Positions 26,764 to 34,417 of a stretch of DNA of 59,929 nt are shown piece after piece. The position numbers and the translations under genes are program-made. Source of the stretch: Ruminococcaceae bacterium OttesenSCG-928-A16 (GTDB lineage Bacteria > Bacillota > Clostridia > Oscillospirales > Ruminococcaceae). The notes beneath the pieces are model-generated. The model was not told where the DNA came from and did not search any database. It saw only the letters and a list, made by a program, of their open reading frames with translations. Position 1 is the first letter of the stretch; every line of letters starts with the position of its first letter. The DNA lies in assembly GCA_030267215.1 (NCBI GenBank), contig JAJDJP010000008.1:1-59929 (forward strand). The letters are read 5' to 3'.

Positions 26764-26775
26764 AACTATATAGTT
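26764..26775. promoter_or_regulatory. Palindromic operator candidate for the PadR regulator
   Basis: AACTATATAGTT is a perfect 12-bp palindrome placed over the expected transcription start, 2 bp past the -10. A wider inverted pair, ATATACAGT (26739-26747) and ACTGTATAT (26778-26786), surrounds it. PadR proteins usually repress their own operon from such sites. Confidence 0.6.
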
Positions 26776-26794
26776 AAACTGTATATTGAATTAC

Positions 26795-27136
26795 ATGGAA
26801 AGTAGTGAACCCGCTATGAGAGACAAAGCCCTGCCACTTACCGAAACCGTATACTATATTTTGCTGGCTACCCTGCACCCCACCCACGGCTATGCCATTA
26901 TGCAAAAAATAGAGGCACTAAGCCATGGCGAAGTGCGCATGGCTGCCGGCACCTTGTACGGCGCTATCGATAGCCTGCAAAAACAAAACCTAATTGTGCC
27001 GGTTGCAAGCGAAGACCCCCGCCGCAAGGTATACCAAATTACCACTGCGGGTATTGCCTTGCTAAAGCAAGATACCGCCCGCATGCAGCACATGGTAACC
27101 ACCACCACGCAACATTTAAAGGAGCTTGGACTATGA
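26795..27136 (+). CDS. PadR family transcriptional regulator
   Basis: Compact winged-helix repressor of about 113 aa (107 if ATG 26816 is used, which also fits the alignment of ALPLTETVYYILLATL). Features: THGYAIMQKIE, the recognition helix AAGTLYGAIDSLQKQNLI, and the wing RRKVYQIT. No strong ribosome site is visible for any start; GGAAAG precedes ATG 26816. Its stop overlaps the DUF2812 start in an ATGA. PadR-DUF2812 pairs are common in Clostridia and Bacilli, usually with the PadR protein repressing the pair. Confidence 0.88.
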   Translation: MESSEPAMRDKALPLTETVYYILLATLHPTHGYAIMQKIEALSHGEVRMAAGTLYGAIDSLQKQNLIVPVASEDPRRKVYQITTAGIALLKQDTARMQHMVTTTTQHLKELGL

Positions 27137-27759
27137 TAAAATTTAAGTTGTTTGCCAATTTTACCAAAGAAGAAGCCTGGCTGGAAAAGATGGCAAAAAA
27201 AGGCTATTTGCTAACCCAAAAAGATTTGTTTTATCACTTTACAAAAACCCAAGCTACCAACGCTGTTATTCGTATCGATTATCGTGAATTTAAAACAGCC
27301 GCAGATTACACCGATTATGGTACCCTATTTGCCGATAGCGGCTGGCAGCTAATGGCAGGCAGCCGCCACAGTGGCAAGCAATATTTTCTTAAAACATCCC
27401 ACAGTGCCAGCAACGATATTTTTTCCGACGCAACCTCTAGGCTTGCGCGCTACAAAGTTGTTTATCAAGCATGGTCCACTGTAACAATAACATTGCTGCC
27501 TCTGTTTGTCGTTATTTATTTGCAGCCAGATAACGCCATAAATTTGGGGCAGTTTGGCTTAAAACAATGGTACTATACCCCCGGTTTGTGGAGCTTAACC
27601 GGCGCAGAATTTTGGGGTAAATTTTTATTCGAAACCCCTTTTGCTATTATGCGTGGTTATGGCTGGCTTATTCTTTTACTATTCTTCCTGGCTTCGGCAA
27701 TTATTACCATTGTGTATGGCTGGCACTACCGCGCCCAGTGTAAAAAGGAGGGGGGATAA
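27133..27759 (+). CDS. DUF2812 domain-containing membrane protein
   Basis: 208-aa protein with an N-terminal DUF2812 domain (EEAWLEKMAKKGYLL, VIRIDYREF, SGWQLMAGSRHSGKQYF) and two C-terminal membrane spans (about 115-135 and 175-195). The domain is of unknown function and is typically encoded with a PadR regulator, as here with a 4-bp overlap. A role in envelope stress or drug response has been suggested by context in other genomes, but nothing here proves it. Confidence 0.85.
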   Translation: MIKFKLFANFTKEEAWLEKMAKKGYLLTQKDLFYHFTKTQATNAVIRIDYREFKTAADYTDYGTLFADSGWQLMAGSRHSGKQYFLKTSHSASNDIFSDATSRLARYKVVYQAWSTVTITLLPLFVVIYLQPDNAINLGQFGLKQWYYTPGLWSLTGAEFWGKFLFETPFAIMRGYGWLILLLFFLASAIITIVYGWHYRAQCKKEGG

Positions 27760-27761
27760 AC

Positions 27762-27914
27762 TTGCTTACACTACCTTCTTTTCATATTGAAATTGAAAAA
27801 CTTAATTGGAAAAACAACGATGTTTTAGATGACCCTAATGATTTTTGTTTACATGGTGATGTAACTGTTACAATAGGCAATGAAACATTTTATCATGATG
27901 GCCCCCTATTATGA
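27762..27914 (+). pseudogene. Small ORF, probable truncated gene
   Basis: 50 codons starting with TTG 27762 behind a very strong AAAAAGGAGGGGGG, 2 bases after the DUF2812 stop. The product includes FHIEIEKLNWKNND and a CLHGDVTVTIGNE segment. This looks like the first third of a longer conserved small-protein family that normally continues, so I read it as cut short at the stop. Codon use is more AT-rich than in its neighbours. It may still be a genuine short protein of the PadR operon. Confidence 0.45.
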
Positions 27915-27925
27915 AAACAAATGAT

Positions 27926-27962
27926 ACAAGTGTTCCCCCGCCTTTGGCGGGGGAACACTTGT
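27926..27962. terminator. Strong hairpin between convergent operons
   Basis: Perfect 17-bp stem ACAAGTGTTCCCCCGCC with its complement and a TTT loop. T runs on both sides are weak (ATTTATT), but position and stability suggest a bidirectional terminator. Confidence 0.75.
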
Positions 27963-27986
27963 ATTTATTATCGCTTTTGCTGCTTT

Positions 27987-29708
27987 TCACAACTCAATCT
28001 CCCACATTTTTGCCCTGCCCTCAATATCGCGTTGCTTGTAGTTAAACAGCAAAGCACAAGGGTTTTCTTCCCCGGTAACTGGGTTAAAGGGCAGCACCTC
28101 TATGTGCGCCATTTTTAGTATTTGCTTTGGGGGGTAAGCCGCATACTCGGGCAAATAGGTTTGCAGGTTTTCTTCCTTTTGATAAAAAGCCAGTATTTCT
28201 TCCCGCCGGGCACGGGTTTCGTCTACCGTTACAAAGGCTGGCAGGGCCTTTGTTTTTTCGTGCAGGGCTAAATCTAACCGGCACAACCACTGGGCTTTTT
28301 CGGTTAGGGGTAAGCCTTGGTTTTGCATAAAATTGCCCAGCAACTGGTAATACCCCACCTTGCTTAAAGGGGCGTTATCGGCGCCACTGGCCAAATAAAA
28401 CTGCGCCAATTTATTGTAAAACACAAACGGGCTGGCAAACTGCCCACACAAATATCGCACAAGGTGGGCAAACCGGCCGCTGTTATAATACACCTCTACC
28501 ATTTGGGCTACCCACTTTAGCACCAGCAGTTCATCAAAGTTTAACCACTTGGTATACAGTACCTCAAACGGGGCGGCATTTTGCCAAACAAGGCCGTATT
28601 TTTGGGCGTTTTGCTCCATACCACTACCTGCCAGCACCTTTAAAAAACCCAGTTGAAACTGGTTTGGCACCATGCCATACACCGTATTAAAAGATTGCAC
28701 AAAGCTGTCAAATCCTTCATACGGCAGGCCTGCAATTAAATCTAAATGCAGGTGGATATTCTGCGGCTGCTGCAGCTTTGCTATGTTAGCAAACAGTTGC
28801 TGCAAATTGGCCGGGCGGTCAATCTCGGCCAGGGTTTTGGTATTGGTGGATTGCACCCCTATTTCAAACTGGAACAACCCCGGCCGCACCGTGCCTAAAA
28901 AGGCGATGGTTTCATCGTCCAGCAGTTCGCCCGCAAGCTCAAAATGGAAGTTGGTAACACCGTTATCATTTTCTTTTAAAAACTGCCAAATACCCATGGC
29001 ATGCGCCTTATTGCAGTTAAAGGTGCGGTCTACAAACTTCACCTGTTTTGGGGCAGCAGCTAAAAAGCGGGCCAAATCTTGGTACACAAGGGCAGGGGTT
29101 TTAAACCGCACCCCACGCTCCACCGAAGATAGACAGTAGCTGCATCCAAACGGGCAGCCCCGCATGCTTTCGTAGTATAAAATGCGGCCGGCGGCAAGGT
29201 CGGTTTCGCTGTAAGCAAAGGGTATTTCGTCTAAAGGCAGCGGCATTGGTTTAGGTGTGGTAATTATTTTGCCCCCCTGCCGCAGCACAAGGCCCGGCAC
29301 CTTTGCAAGGCCATCTCCTTTTTGCAGCGCTTTAAAAAGTGCCAACGTGCTGGTTTCTCCTTCGCCCGCAAGCACTGCGGTAAAGGCGGGGTTGCCCCGC
29401 AAAAATTCTTCGCAATGGTAGCTTACCTGCGGGCCACCTGCCGCTAAAAAGGTGTTGGGCAACAGTTTTTGTAGCTCGGCCGCCAGGGCACAAACCATCT
29501 CTATGTTCCAAATATAGCACGAGAACACAATGGCATCTGGCTTTGCCTTGTATATTTTTTCCAGTAACAGTTCTGCCCGCTGGTTAATGGTAAATTCTAA
29601 AATTTGGGGGGCAATGCCTGCTTGCTTTTGCGTATATGCCGCAATGCTGCGCACCGCAAGGTTTGTGTGGAAATACTGGGCATCTATTGCCACAAGTGCA
29701 ATTTTCAT
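27987..29708 (-). CDS. B12-binding domain/radical SAM protein (DUF4080 type)
   Basis: 573-aa enzyme. An N-terminal cobalamin-binding-like Rossmann domain (about 1-140, with FSCYIWN and AAGGPQVSYH) is followed by a radical SAM domain with CxxxCxxC at C185, C189 and C192 (CPFGCSYC), and a C-terminal DUF4080 region. This architecture belongs to the large BchE-like class. Many members modify unknown substrates, so the reaction cannot be given. It stands alone, facing the PadR operon and divergent from glyA. Confidence 0.85.
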   Translation of the reverse strand: MKIALVAIDAQYFHTNLAVRSIAAYTQKQAGIAPQILEFTINQRAELLLEKIYKAKPDAIVFSCYIWNIEMVCALAAELQKLLPNTFLAAGGPQVSYHCEEFLRGNPAFTAVLAGEGETSTLALFKALQKGDGLAKVPGLVLRQGGKIITTPKPMPLPLDEIPFAYSETDLAAGRILYYESMRGCPFGCSYCLSSVERGVRFKTPALVYQDLARFLAAAPKQVKFVDRTFNCNKAHAMGIWQFLKENDNGVTNFHFELAGELLDDETIAFLGTVRPGLFQFEIGVQSTNTKTLAEIDRPANLQQLFANIAKLQQPQNIHLHLDLIAGLPYEGFDSFVQSFNTVYGMVPNQFQLGFLKVLAGSGMEQNAQKYGLVWQNAAPFEVLYTKWLNFDELLVLKWVAQMVEVYYNSGRFAHLVRYLCGQFASPFVFYNKLAQFYLASGADNAPLSKVGYYQLLGNFMQNQGLPLTEKAQWLCRLDLALHEKTKALPAFVTVDETRARREEILAFYQKEENLQTYLPEYAAYPPKQILKMAHIEVLPFNPVTGEENPCALLFNYKQRDIEGRAKMWEIEL

Positions 29709-29885
29709 GGTTAAAAGCCGCCTTTAGATCGTTACATTTATATTTGACTACTTAAACTTAATTATACTCATTATGCGGGGCAATATTCAAGGCTGCAGGT
29801 AAAACAAGGTGGAACAAAAAGCAATTGCCCTGCTGCCACCTCAACAATCAATTTTGCTAAAAGTTAAGCACTATTTCTAAGCGAT

Positions 29886-29966
29886 GTCATTCTGAGGGCG
29901 TTTTTGCCCGAAGAATCTTTATTGTGTGAATCTCAAAAAATGATTCTTCACTTCGTTCAGAATGAC
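29886..29966. repeat. Palindromic repeat element, copy 1 (upstream of glyA)
   Basis: 81 bp with perfect 10-bp terminal inverted repeats GTCATTCTGA/TCAGAATGAC and inner inverted GAAGAATC/GATTCTTC. A second copy lies at 31389-31474. The core belongs to a palindrome family (GTCATTCTGAG...GAAGAATCT) that I know to be scattered in many bacterial genomes. No coding capacity; resembles a MITE or REP-type element. Confidence 0.8.
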
Positions 29967-30024
29967 AAGTAATTTTTCACAAAAATTGATTTCCATCTGC
30001 TACCACATTAAAGTGCTTTTTCAT

Positions 30025-30053
30025 TTGTTTTTATGGGCCGCCTAAGTTATAAT
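30025..30053 (+). promoter_or_regulatory. Promoter of glyA
   Basis: TTGTTT and TATAAT separated by 17 bases, about 50 bases before the ATG of glyA. Confidence 0.7.
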
Positions 30054-30104
30054 AGTAAAGTATAGCTACAAATATAGGGTTCTACCAAAAGCAGGAGGGA
30101 AAGT

Positions 30105-31355
30105 ATGTATAAAGACATGATGGATACCATTGGATTTGTTGCCAAAACCGACCCAGATGTGGCCGATGCCATGCAAAAAGAGCTGGAGCGCCAGCGCGAT
30201 AATATTGAGCTGATTGCCTCGGAAAATATTGTTTCCCCTGCGGTTTTGGCCGCAATGGGCACCGTGTTAACCAACAAATATGCCGAAGGCTACCCCGGCC
30301 ACCGCTATTACGGCGGCTGCGAGTGCGTGGATATTGTGGAAAATATTGCAAGGGACCGTGCCTGCGAAATTTTTGGAGCCGACCATGCCAACGTGCAGCC
30401 GCACTCGGGCGCACAGGCCAACATGGCAGTGTACTTTGCCCTGCTACAGCCCGGCGATACCGTAATGGGTATGAACCTTTCTCACGGTGGGCACTTAACC
30501 CATGGCTCGCCGGTAAACATTAGCGGCAAATACTTTAAATTTGTAGAATATGGCGTGGACGAAAACGGATTTTTGGATTACGACGCTATGCGTGATTTAG
30601 CCTTGCAACACAAACCAAAAATGATTGTTTCGGGTGCTTCGGCTTATTCCCGCACCTTAGATTTTGCCCGTATTAAAGCCATTTGCGACGAAGTGGGCGC
30701 CCTGATGATGGTGGACATGGCCCACATTGCCGGCCTTGTTGCCGCCGGGGTTCATCCTTCGCCGGTACCCTATGCCGATGTTGTTACTACCACCACCCAC
30801 AAAACCCTGCGTGGCCCACGCGGCGGGCTTATTTTGTGCAAAGAGGAATACGCCAAAGCCATCGACAAGGCTATCTTCCCGGGCACACAGGGCGGCCCGC
30901 TAGAGCATATTATTGCCAGCAAAGCCGTGGCATTTAAAGAGGCTTTGGAGCCAGAATTTAAAGCGTACCAGCAAAAAATAGTAGACAACGCCAAAGCCCT
31001 TGCCAGCGCCCTGCTGGATAAAGGCGTGCATTTGGTATCGGGCGGCACCGACAACCACCTGATGACCATTGACCTGCGTGGCACCGGCGTTACCGGCAAA
31101 GAGCTGGAACACCGGCTTGACGAGGTGCACATTACCACCAATAAAAACACCGTACCAAATGACCCCGAAAAACCCTTTGTAACCAGTGGCGTGCGCATTG
31201 GCACCCCCGCTGTTACCACCCGTGGCTTCGGCGAAAACGAAATGAAAGAAATTGCCAATTTTATTTACGATTGCATTCATCATTTCGACGAGAAAAAAGA
31301 AATGATTGCCGCCGGGGTAAAATCGCTGGCACAGCGGTTTCCGCTTTATCAATAA
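30105..31355 (+). CDS. glyA: Serine hydroxymethyltransferase
   Basis: PLP enzyme interconverting serine and glycine with transfer of a one-carbon unit to tetrahydrofolate. 416 aa, normal length. The PLP lysine is K233 in [11 protein letters not shown]; the N-terminal ELIASEN and [13 protein letters not shown] segments are diagnostic. Start ATG is behind CAGGAGGG. Monocistronic and flanked by two copies of a palindromic repeat. Confidence 0.98.
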   Translation: MYKDMMDTIGFVAKTDPDVADAMQKELERQRDNIELIASENIVSPAVLAAMGTVLTNKYAEGYPGHRYYGGCECVDIVENIARDRACEIFGADHANVQPHSGAQANMAVYFALLQPGDTVMGMNLSHGGHLTHGSPVNISGKYFKFVEYGVDENGFLDYDAMRDLALQHKPKMIVSGASAYSRTLDFARIKAICDEVGALMMVDMAHIAGLVAAGVHPSPVPYADVVTTTTHKTLRGPRGGLILCKEEYAKAIDKAIFPGTQGGPLEHIIASKAVAFKEALEPEFKAYQQKIVDNAKALASALLDKGVHLVSGGTDNHLMTIDLRGTGVTGKELEHRLDEVHITTNKNTVPNDPEKPFVTSGVRIGTPAVTTRGFGENEMKEIANFIYDCIHHFDEKKEMIAAGVKSLAQRFPLYQ

Positions 31356-31388
31356 AACCTAACTATTGCCAAAGAAAAAAAGCATGAT

Positions 31389-31474
31389 GTCATTCTGATG
31401 GCGTTTTTTGCCCGAAGAATCTTGATAATAATATCAATTTTAAAAGATAGATTCTTCACTTCATTCAGAATGAC
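31389..31474. repeat. Palindromic repeat element, copy 2 (downstream of glyA)
   Basis: 86 bp with the same terminal GTCATTCTGA/TCAGAATGAC and inner GAAGAATC/GATTCTTC pairs as copy 1, but a different centre (AT-rich, ATATCAATTTTAAA). It starts 33 bp past the glyA stop. Similar flanking words (AATT-ATTTCCAT) follow both copies, so the related stretch may be longer than the palindrome. Confidence 0.8.
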
Positions 31475-31505
31475 AAATAGTTTATTCCCACTCGAAAATT
31501 AATTT

Positions 31506-31539
31506 CCATGGAGAAAGAATATCTATTCTTTCTCCATGG
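31506..31539. repeat. Perfect 16-bp hairpin upstream of the esterase gene
   Basis: CCATGGAGAAAGAATA and its exact complement are separated by only two bases. No T run follows. It lies 17 bp before the esterase start, so it could block or modulate its ribosome binding or transcription, or be the tail of the adjacent repeat. Confidence 0.65.
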
Positions 31540-31556
31540 CGTAATTAGGTGATACA

Positions 31557-32378
31557 ATGGCCTTTATCAAAGCCGACATCAAATGCCCTACATTCGGGCG
31601 CACCATCTCTACCAGCTTGTACTTCCCTACCGATTTGCCCGAGAATGTGGGCAACAAGGTAAAGGGTGTAATTACGCTGCTGCACGGCATTACCAACACC
31701 GCCGATGATTGGATGATGTACTCGGCAGCGCCACGCTATGCCGCCGATAACGGCTATATTTTGGTTGCCCCCTCGGCCGATAACTCTTTTTATTTAGATA
31801 ATGAATTTGGCACACCTTTTTATACCCTGCTAACGCAGGAGCTACCCGCCCAGCTTAATGCTATTTTTAATATCCCTAACGAGCGTGAAAAAAACTACAT
31901 TGCCGGGCTTTCTATGGGTGGGTATGGCGCGCTGCTTTTGGGGCTTTCACAGCCACAAAAATATGCCGCCATCGGTTCTTTTTCTGGCGCGCTGGATATG
32001 GCCGCCATGGTAGAGGCAGCCAAGCAAATGCCCGCGTTTGCCTCTGTTTTAACGCCATTGTTTGGGCCAAGCTTAACCATGCCCAAAAGTGCCGATTTGC
32101 TAAAACTGGTGCAGCAGGTGGCAACACTGCCCAGTGCGCAACAACCACGCATTTTCCAAACTTGCGGCCTGCAAGATAACGATGAAATGCAAATTTTAAC
32201 CCAAAACCAAAACTTTAATAAGGTGGCCGCCGCTTTGCCGTTAGATTATACCTTTAAAACCTGGCCCGGTGTGCACGAGTGGAATTTTTGGGACCGTAGC
32301 CTGGCCGAATTTATCGGCTTTATCCAAAACAGCGATTACGCCGAGAGAAAACGGCGGGATTGGGGTGCTATGCACTGA
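31557..32378 (+). CDS. Esterase family protein (FrmB/tributyrin esterase-like)
   Basis: 273-aa alpha/beta hydrolase of the esterase D/PHB depolymerase-like group. The nucleophile elbow is GLSMGG with S119; LLHGITNTADDW gives the oxyanion region, and the catalytic His is in GVHEWNFWD near residue 239. No signal peptide, so cytoplasmic. Start ATG behind AGGTGAT. Substrate is probably a short acyl ester (acetylated sugar, S-formyl thiol or feruloyl ester). The last two codons (His and the TGA stop) belong to a tandem repeat that continues downstream. Confidence 0.85.
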   Translation: MAFIKADIKCPTFGRTISTSLYFPTDLPENVGNKVKGVITLLHGITNTADDWMMYSAAPRYAADNGYILVAPSADNSFYLDNEFGTPFYTLLTQELPAQLNAIFNIPNEREKNYIAGLSMGGYGALLLGLSQPQKYAAIGSFSGALDMAAMVEAAKQMPAFASVLTPLFGPSLTMPKSADLLKLVQQVATLPSAQQPRIFQTCGLQDNDEMQILTQNQNFNKVAAALPLDYTFKTWPGVHEWNFWDRSLAEFIGFIQNSDYAERKRRDWGAMH

Positions 32379-32660
32379 CAGTTGGCTTGTTGTCTCTATA
32401 ACAAACAACTGGCAACCCACCGCCACAGAGCGAAGCGATGTGCTACATGCGGTGGGGCGGGGTGTTCTACACTGACGGTTGGCTTGTTGTCTCTATAACA
32501 AACAACCGGCAACCCGCCGCCACAGAACGCAGTGATGTGCTACGTGCGGTGGGGCGGGGGTGCTTGCGACGGCCCGCAGGCCTAGTGCCGGCAGCCAACC
32601 ACCGCAGGTGGCTCTTGGGGTGCCGGCCACTGACAGTTGGCTTTAAAACACCCGGCCCTC
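32373..32660. repeat. Direct repeats starting at the esterase stop codon
   Basis: Two nearly identical copies start at 32373 and 32470 (97-bp period), each opening with CACTGACAGTTGGC (second copy CACTGACGGTTGGC) and running through a CCACCGC/GCGGTGG inverted pair. A third start of the same opening motif occurs at 32628 and diverges soon after. The first copy begins inside the final codons of the esterase gene. The copies have no credible coding potential and lack the unit size of a CRISPR. Confidence 0.8.
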
Positions 32661-33032
32661 TCGGGCCACCCTCTTTTAAAAAAAGGGCCAACCAGTTGCT
32701 AGGGTTTTAGCATAGAGATTTGAGACAAAATGGTACAATTTTCGCTATGTTTTGCCCTATATCCTCTTTGGTAAAGAGGGTGGCAGGCGTAGCCTGACGG
32801 GTGTTTTGCCCTTTAAATCCCCCAGTCAGGCGGTTCCCGCCGGCCAGCCCCCTTTAGGCAAGGGGGCCGAGGGGCAAAGTGCAATTTCTCACCCACCACA
32901 CAAATCTCTTGCTCCCTTGCCTCAAGGGGCCAAGCGCCATCGGCCCATAGGGAGTTCCCTTGCCCTTAACTATCAACTAGAGACTAACGACTAGCGACTA
33001 ATTAACTAACAACTACTTGAGGTGATACAGCG
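32661..33032. repeat. Composite repeat-like intergenic region
   Basis: Contains several GC-rich hairpins: CCCTCTTTGGTAAAGAGGG near 32769, a CCCCCTTTAGGCAAGGGGG stem near 32851, and similar CTTGCCTCAAGG repeats near 32918. The CCCAGTCAGGCGG...CCAGCCCC wording resembles abundant intergenic repeats of gut Ruminococcaceae. Just before rarA there is a degenerate run of ACTAACG/ACTAGCG/ACTAATT words. No gene seen. Confidence 0.6.
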
Positions 33033-34307
33033 ATGAATACCACCGCCCCGCTGGCCGAGCGCCTGCGCCCCCAAACACTGGACGAAGTTGTTGGCCAGCA
33101 ACACCTTTTAAGTAAAGATAAAGTGTTTCGCCGCACCATCGATAGCGGGCGTATTCCCAACATGATTTTTTACGGCCCCTCTGGCTGCGGCAAAACCACC
33201 GTGGCCCGCATTATTGCGCAAAATAGCGGCATGAAGTTGCATAAATTAAACGGCACCTCTGCCTCTACGGGCGATATCCGCGATGTGATGAGCGACATTG
33301 GTACCTTTGGCAGCCAAAATGGCATCTTGCTATATCTCGATGAAATTCAATACCTAAATAAAAAACAACAGCAAAGCTTGCTGGAATATATAGAGGATGG
33401 CTCGATTACGCTGATAGCCTCCACCACCGAAAACCCCTATTTTTACATTTATAATGCCCTGTTAAGCCGGTGCACTGTGTTTGAATTTAAACCCCTTACC
33501 GCCGACGACACCGAGCAGGGGCTTAAAAATGCCGCCAAAAAAATTGAACAAGCAGACAAGATAAAAATCACCTTTGAAAAAGGCGCCCTGCGCAAGCTAG
33601 CCGTTGCCTGCGGGGGCGATATGCGCAAAGCCTTAAACGGGCTGGAATTTGCCATTAGCGCCGCCCCCGAAAAAGACGGCAAGCGCAAATTAACGCTAGA
33701 GGCCGCCGGGCAGGTGGCCCAGCGCAGCAGCATGCGGTACGATAGAGCCGGCGAAGAACACTACGACATTATTTCGGGGTATCAAAAAGCCATGCGGGGC
33801 AGCGATGTGGACGCAGCGCTGCACTACCTTGCCCGGCTGCTGGTTGCCGATGATTTGGTTAGCGCCTGCCGCCGCCTTGTGGTTTGCGCCTCTGAGGATG
33901 TTGGCCTTGCCTACCCGCAAATACTGCCCATTGTAAAAGCCGCTGTAGATATTGCCCTGCAAGTTGGCCTGCCCGAAGCACAAATCCCTTTGGCCGATGC
34001 CGTTGTTTTGGTGTGCCTTGCCCCCAAAAGCAACGCCGCCGCCGAGGCCATTTTTGCCGCTATGGACGACGTGAGAAAAGGCAACAGTGGGCCTATCCCC
34101 CGCCAGCTGCAAAACAAACATTTTGATGGCGCCGATGCTGATGTAAAAGGACAAAACTACCTGTACCCACACAGCTACCCAAACCACTGGGTGCAGCAGC
34201 AATACCTGCCCGATATACTAAAAAATACCACCTACTACACCCCCGGCGAAAATAAAACCGAGCAAAGCTTTAAAGAGTATTGGGAGAAAATAAAAGGCAA
34301 AAAATAG
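33033..34307 (+). CDS. rarA: Replication-associated recombination protein A (AAA+ ATPase)
   Basis: 424-aa AAA+ ATPase of the RarA/MgsA/WRNIP1 family, acting at stalled replication forks. Residues 4-25 (PLAERLRPQTLDEVVGQQHL) are the family signature. Walker A is GPSGCGKTT at about 48-56 and Walker B is LYLDEIQ with D104/E105. The C-terminal tetramerisation part ends with YPNHWVQQQYLPD. Start ATG is behind GAGGTGAT, at the end of the repeat-rich region. The next gene is 110 bp downstream with no clear terminator between. Confidence 0.95.
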   Translation: MNTTAPLAERLRPQTLDEVVGQQHLLSKDKVFRRTIDSGRIPNMIFYGPSGCGKTTVARIIAQNSGMKLHKLNGTSASTGDIRDVMSDIGTFGSQNGILLYLDEIQYLNKKQQQSLLEYIEDGSITLIASTTENPYFYIYNALLSRCTVFEFKPLTADDTEQGLKNAAKKIEQADKIKITFEKGALRKLAVACGGDMRKALNGLEFAISAAPEKDGKRKLTLEAAGQVAQRSSMRYDRAGEEHYDIISGYQKAMRGSDVDAALHYLARLLVADDLVSACRRLVVCASEDVGLAYPQILPIVKAAVDIALQVGLPEAQIPLADAVVLVCLAPKSNAAAEAIFAAMDDVRKGNSGPIPRQLQNKHFDGADADVKGQNYLYPHSYPNHWVQQQYLPDILKNTTYYTPGENKTEQSFKEYWEKIKGKK

Positions 34308-34417
34308 CAATGCTTGCCCTGCTTATAGCAATATAATGGCAAAAGAAAACACCCTTAGCCTTGCCTGATGTTAATAAACTATAAAAAAACAAACACCATG
34401 CACCTAGGAGGCTTTGT

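Larger units (their letters stand above)
29709..30104. other. Intergenic region between radical SAM gene and glyA
   Basis: About 400 bases, holding a palindromic repeat element (29886-29966) and the glyA promoter (30025-30053), both listed. No gene seen. Confidence 0.5.

Noticed and set aside
32373..32660. Possible CRISPR array
   Set aside because: Repeat copies are about 97 bp, only two complete, and no unique spacers of 30-40 bp or cas genes are present.
32438..32710. 90-codon frame inside the tandem repeat
   Set aside because: Its sequence is just the repeat translated twice; no ribosome site.
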